A stretch of DNA of 7,934 nucleotides from an uncultured Bacteroidota bacterium (GTDB lineage: Bacteria; Bacteroidota; Bacteroidia; UKL13-3), in the NCBI GenBank assembly GCA_903898215.1, contig CAIUEQ010000363.1:1-7934 (forward strand). Reading direction: 5' to 3'. A program made the translations under genes and the position numbers. Each line of letters starts with the position of its first letter. The stretch's first letter is position 1. Shown in pieces: positions 6,316 through 7,934 of this stretch. The notes beneath the pieces are model-generated. The model was given only the letters and a program-made list of their open reading frames with translations, did no database searches and had not been told where the DNA came from.

Positions 6316-7722
6316 ATGAACATACAATTTTTTGGAGCAGCACAAGTAGTAACAGGAAGCAAGCATCTTATCACCACACATAGAGGTAAAAAAATATTAT
6401 TGGATTGTGGATTATTTCAGGGGAAACTGGAAAACCGTGACGACCTAAACAGGAATTTTGGATTCGCTCCTCACTCCATCGATTACGTTATCCTTTCTCA
6501 TGCACATATCGATCATTCAGGTTTAATTCCGCGCTTGGTAAAAGAAGGTTTTAGAGGAATTATTTTTGCTACTCCTGCAACAATTTCTTTATGCGAAATC
6601 ATGCTTCTCGATTCGGCACATATTCAAACTGACGATTTAAAACATGTGAATAAAAGAAGACTAAAACATAACGAAAAACCAATAGAACCTTTATACGATG
6701 CTGATGATGTTCAGAAGGCGCTCGACCTGATGGTTCCAGTGGAATACGATGAAGAATTACATATTGAAAAAGAGATTACTTTACAATTTACCGATGCCGA
6801 ACATTTACTTGGAAGTGGTTTGGTAAATTTAAAAATAAAAAATAAATCGGGCGAAAAAATACACCTTACTTTTAGTGGCGATATCGGAAAATATAATGAC
6901 AGCATCCTTCGCGACCCTCAACCATTTCCTCAATGCGATATTTTGTTATGCGAATCAACTTATGGCGACAGATTGCATCCAAAAATTTCAGATACTGAAG
7001 TTGATCTTTTACGTGTGGTTACAAAAACCTGTGTTGAAAATAAAGGCAAATTAATTATCCCGGCATTTAGTGTCGACAGAACTCAGGAGATTGTTTATTC
7101 ATTAGATAAAATGTTTCATGCAGGAAAAATTCCCAACATAAAAGTTTTTGTTGATAGTCCGCTTTCGGTAAAAGCCACCGAAGTAATTAAAAAACATCAG
7201 GAATGTTATAACCAGGAATTTGTTGACAGCATGGCAAAAGATCCCACGCCTTTTAGTTTTAAAAATCTCACTTATATCAGCGATGTTGAACAATCAAAAG
7301 CGCTAAACAATTTCCAAGGACCATGCATTATCATCTCTGCATCGGGCATGGCCGAAGCCGGACGAATAAAACATCACCTTAAAAACAATATCGAAAATCC
7401 TAATAATACCATTTTAATTGTTGGCTATTGCACTCCCGATAGTTTGGGAGGAAGACTTAGAAACGGTGCCGATATTGTTCGTATTTTTGGTGATGAATTT
7501 AAAGTAAAAGCAAAAGTTGAAGTGATGGATTATTACAGCGCTCATGCTGATTTCGATGAAATATTCCAGTTCCTCGAATGCCAAAACAAAAAGAAGATCA
7601 AACATATTTTTTTAGTTCATGGCGAAAAAGAAGTTCAAGAACATTTTAAAACAAAATTTATCGAACATGGTTATTCATGTAAAATTGATATCCCCGCACA
7701 AGGTGAGTTGTTTGAAATTTGA
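6316..7722 (+). CDS. MBL-fold / beta-CASP ribonuclease (CPSF73-like RNA-processing exonuclease family)
   Basis: Predicted zinc-dependent RNA-processing nuclease of 468 residues, complete and of usual family length. The metallo-beta-lactamase half starts with the family-typical MNIQFFGAAQVVTGSKHL and supplies the metal ligands D30 (LLDCG), H62-H64-D66-H67 (SHAHIDHSG), H163 (DAEHLLGSG) and D189 (FSGDIGK). The beta-CASP part has motif A E213 (CESTYGDR), the ISASGMAEAGR segment (340-350), motif B H410 (YYSAHADFD) and motif C H435 (LVHGE). All residues that align with catalytic positions of human CPSF73 are present, so it should be active. The family cleaves RNA as an endo- or 5'-3' exonuclease; the bacterial substrates of this branch are poorly defined. 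The ATG at 6316 gives exactly the family N-terminus and is preceded by a T-rich stretch without a Shine-Dalgarno sequence. It is divergent from the surface-protein gene, with its own probable promoter, and a tandem repeat starts 9 nt after its stop. Confidence 0.94.
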   Translation: MNIQFFGAAQVVTGSKHLITTHRGKKILLDCGLFQGKLENRDDLNRNFGFAPHSIDYVILSHAHIDHSGLIPRLVKEGFRGIIFATPATISLCEIMLLDSAHIQTDDLKHVNKRRLKHNEKPIEPLYDADDVQKALDLMVPVEYDEELHIEKEITLQFTDAEHLLGSGLVNLKIKNKSGEKIHLTFSGDIGKYNDSILRDPQPFPQCDILLCESTYGDRLHPKISDTEVDLLRVVTKTCVENKGKLIIPAFSVDRTQEIVYSLDKMFHAGKIPNIKVFVDSPLSVKATEVIKKHQECYNQEFVDSMAKDPTPFSFKNLTYISDVEQSKALNNFQGPCIIISASGMAEAGRIKHHLKNNIENPNNTILIVGYCTPDSLGGRLRNGADIVRIFGDEFKVKAKVEVMDYYSAHADFDEIFQFLECQNKKKIKHIFLVHGEKEVQEHFKTKFIEHGYSCKIDIPAQGELFEI

Positions 7723-7731
7723 TGATGTGTG

Positions 7732-7934
7732 GATGTCACTTCGAGCGGAGTCGAGAAGCCGGATGCTAATTAAGAAACGAGATGCGAGATGTCGAGAAAC
7801 GAGATGTCACTTCGAGTTTATCGAGAAGCTGGATGCTAATTAAGAAACGAGATGCGAGATGTCGAGAAACGAGATGTCACTTCGAGTTTATCGAGAAGCC
7901 GAATGCTAATTAAGAAACGAGATGCGAGATGTCG
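7732..7934. repeat. Tandem 70/71-bp repeat array with CGAG-rich hairpin motif (continues beyond window)
   Basis: Units start with GATGTCACTTCGAG at 7732, 7803 and 7873, giving one 71-bp copy, one 70-bp copy and a third cut by the window end after 62 bp. Copies two and three differ at only two bases (near 7831 and 7901). Copy one differs mainly in the segment between CTTCGAG and CGAGAAG, CGGAGT against TTTAT. Each unit has a bulged hairpin (CTTCGA pairing with TCGAGAAG), a CTAATTAAG segment, and a run of CGAGATG-like words; CGAG occurs about six times per unit. Composition is 30 of 70 G+C in copy two, richer than the flanking DNA. Spacers and repeats are not distinguishable, so this is a minisatellite, not a CRISPR array. 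It may also terminate the upstream nuclease transcript. Confidence 0.93.

Noticed and set aside
7619..7843. 74-codon plus-strand open frame overlapping the end of the nuclease gene and entering the repeat array
   Set aside because: It lies out of frame over a strongly supported gene and then translates the tandem repeat; it has no recognisable domain or start signal.
7732..7934. CRISPR array
   Set aside because: The whole 70-bp unit is repeated, with no unique spacers of uniform length, and no cas gene is present.

Overview
This is AT-rich bacterial DNA, almost certainly from a member of the Bacteroidota. The main evidence is a large secreted protein that ends in a type IX secretion (T9SS) type B sorting domain, a machinery confined to that phylum. 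Supporting signs are a TAnnTTTG-type promoter -7 box, start codons without Shine-Dalgarno sequences, and a tandem repeat built on a CGAG-rich hairpin motif that I associate from memory with Bacteroidota intergenic regions. I cannot name the genus.

Layout from left to right. (1) Positions 3-950 (+) hold the C-terminal two thirds of a DEAD-box RNA helicase with a DbpA-type RNA-binding domain. Its start lies outside the window, and a good hairpin plus T-run terminator follows it. (2) Positions 1101-2996 (+) encode a five-helix membrane protein with an LtaS-type alkaline-phosphatase-fold head, a predicted phosphoglycerol- or phosphoethanolamine-transferase-like enzyme. (3) Positions 3013-6129 (-) converge on it with a 16-bp gap and encode a 1038-residue T9SS cargo. 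The protein consists of a signal peptide, an Ig-like domain interrupted by a large insertion, six further Ig-like repeats, two PKD-like domains and the sorting domain. (4) A 186-bp divergent control region (6130-6315) carries a good plus-strand promoter -7 box and an imperfect 13/14-nt inverted repeat. (5) Positions 6316-7722 (+) encode a complete MBL-fold/beta-CASP ribonuclease. (6) From 7732 to the window end runs a 70/71-bp tandem repeat, at least 2.9 copies, continuing off the edge.

The four genes do not form an evident pathway. Two (helicase, beta-CASP nuclease) are RNA-metabolism enzymes and two (LtaS-like enzyme, T9SS adhesin) act at the cell envelope or surface. Orientation and the terminator suggest each is transcribed separately. 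I see no CRISPR, no mobile-element gene, no tRNA or rRNA, and no clear candidate for a wholly new system. The points most worth a second look are the nested domain in the surface protein, the hairpin-containing minisatellite at the right edge, and the shared sequence of the divergent promoter region.
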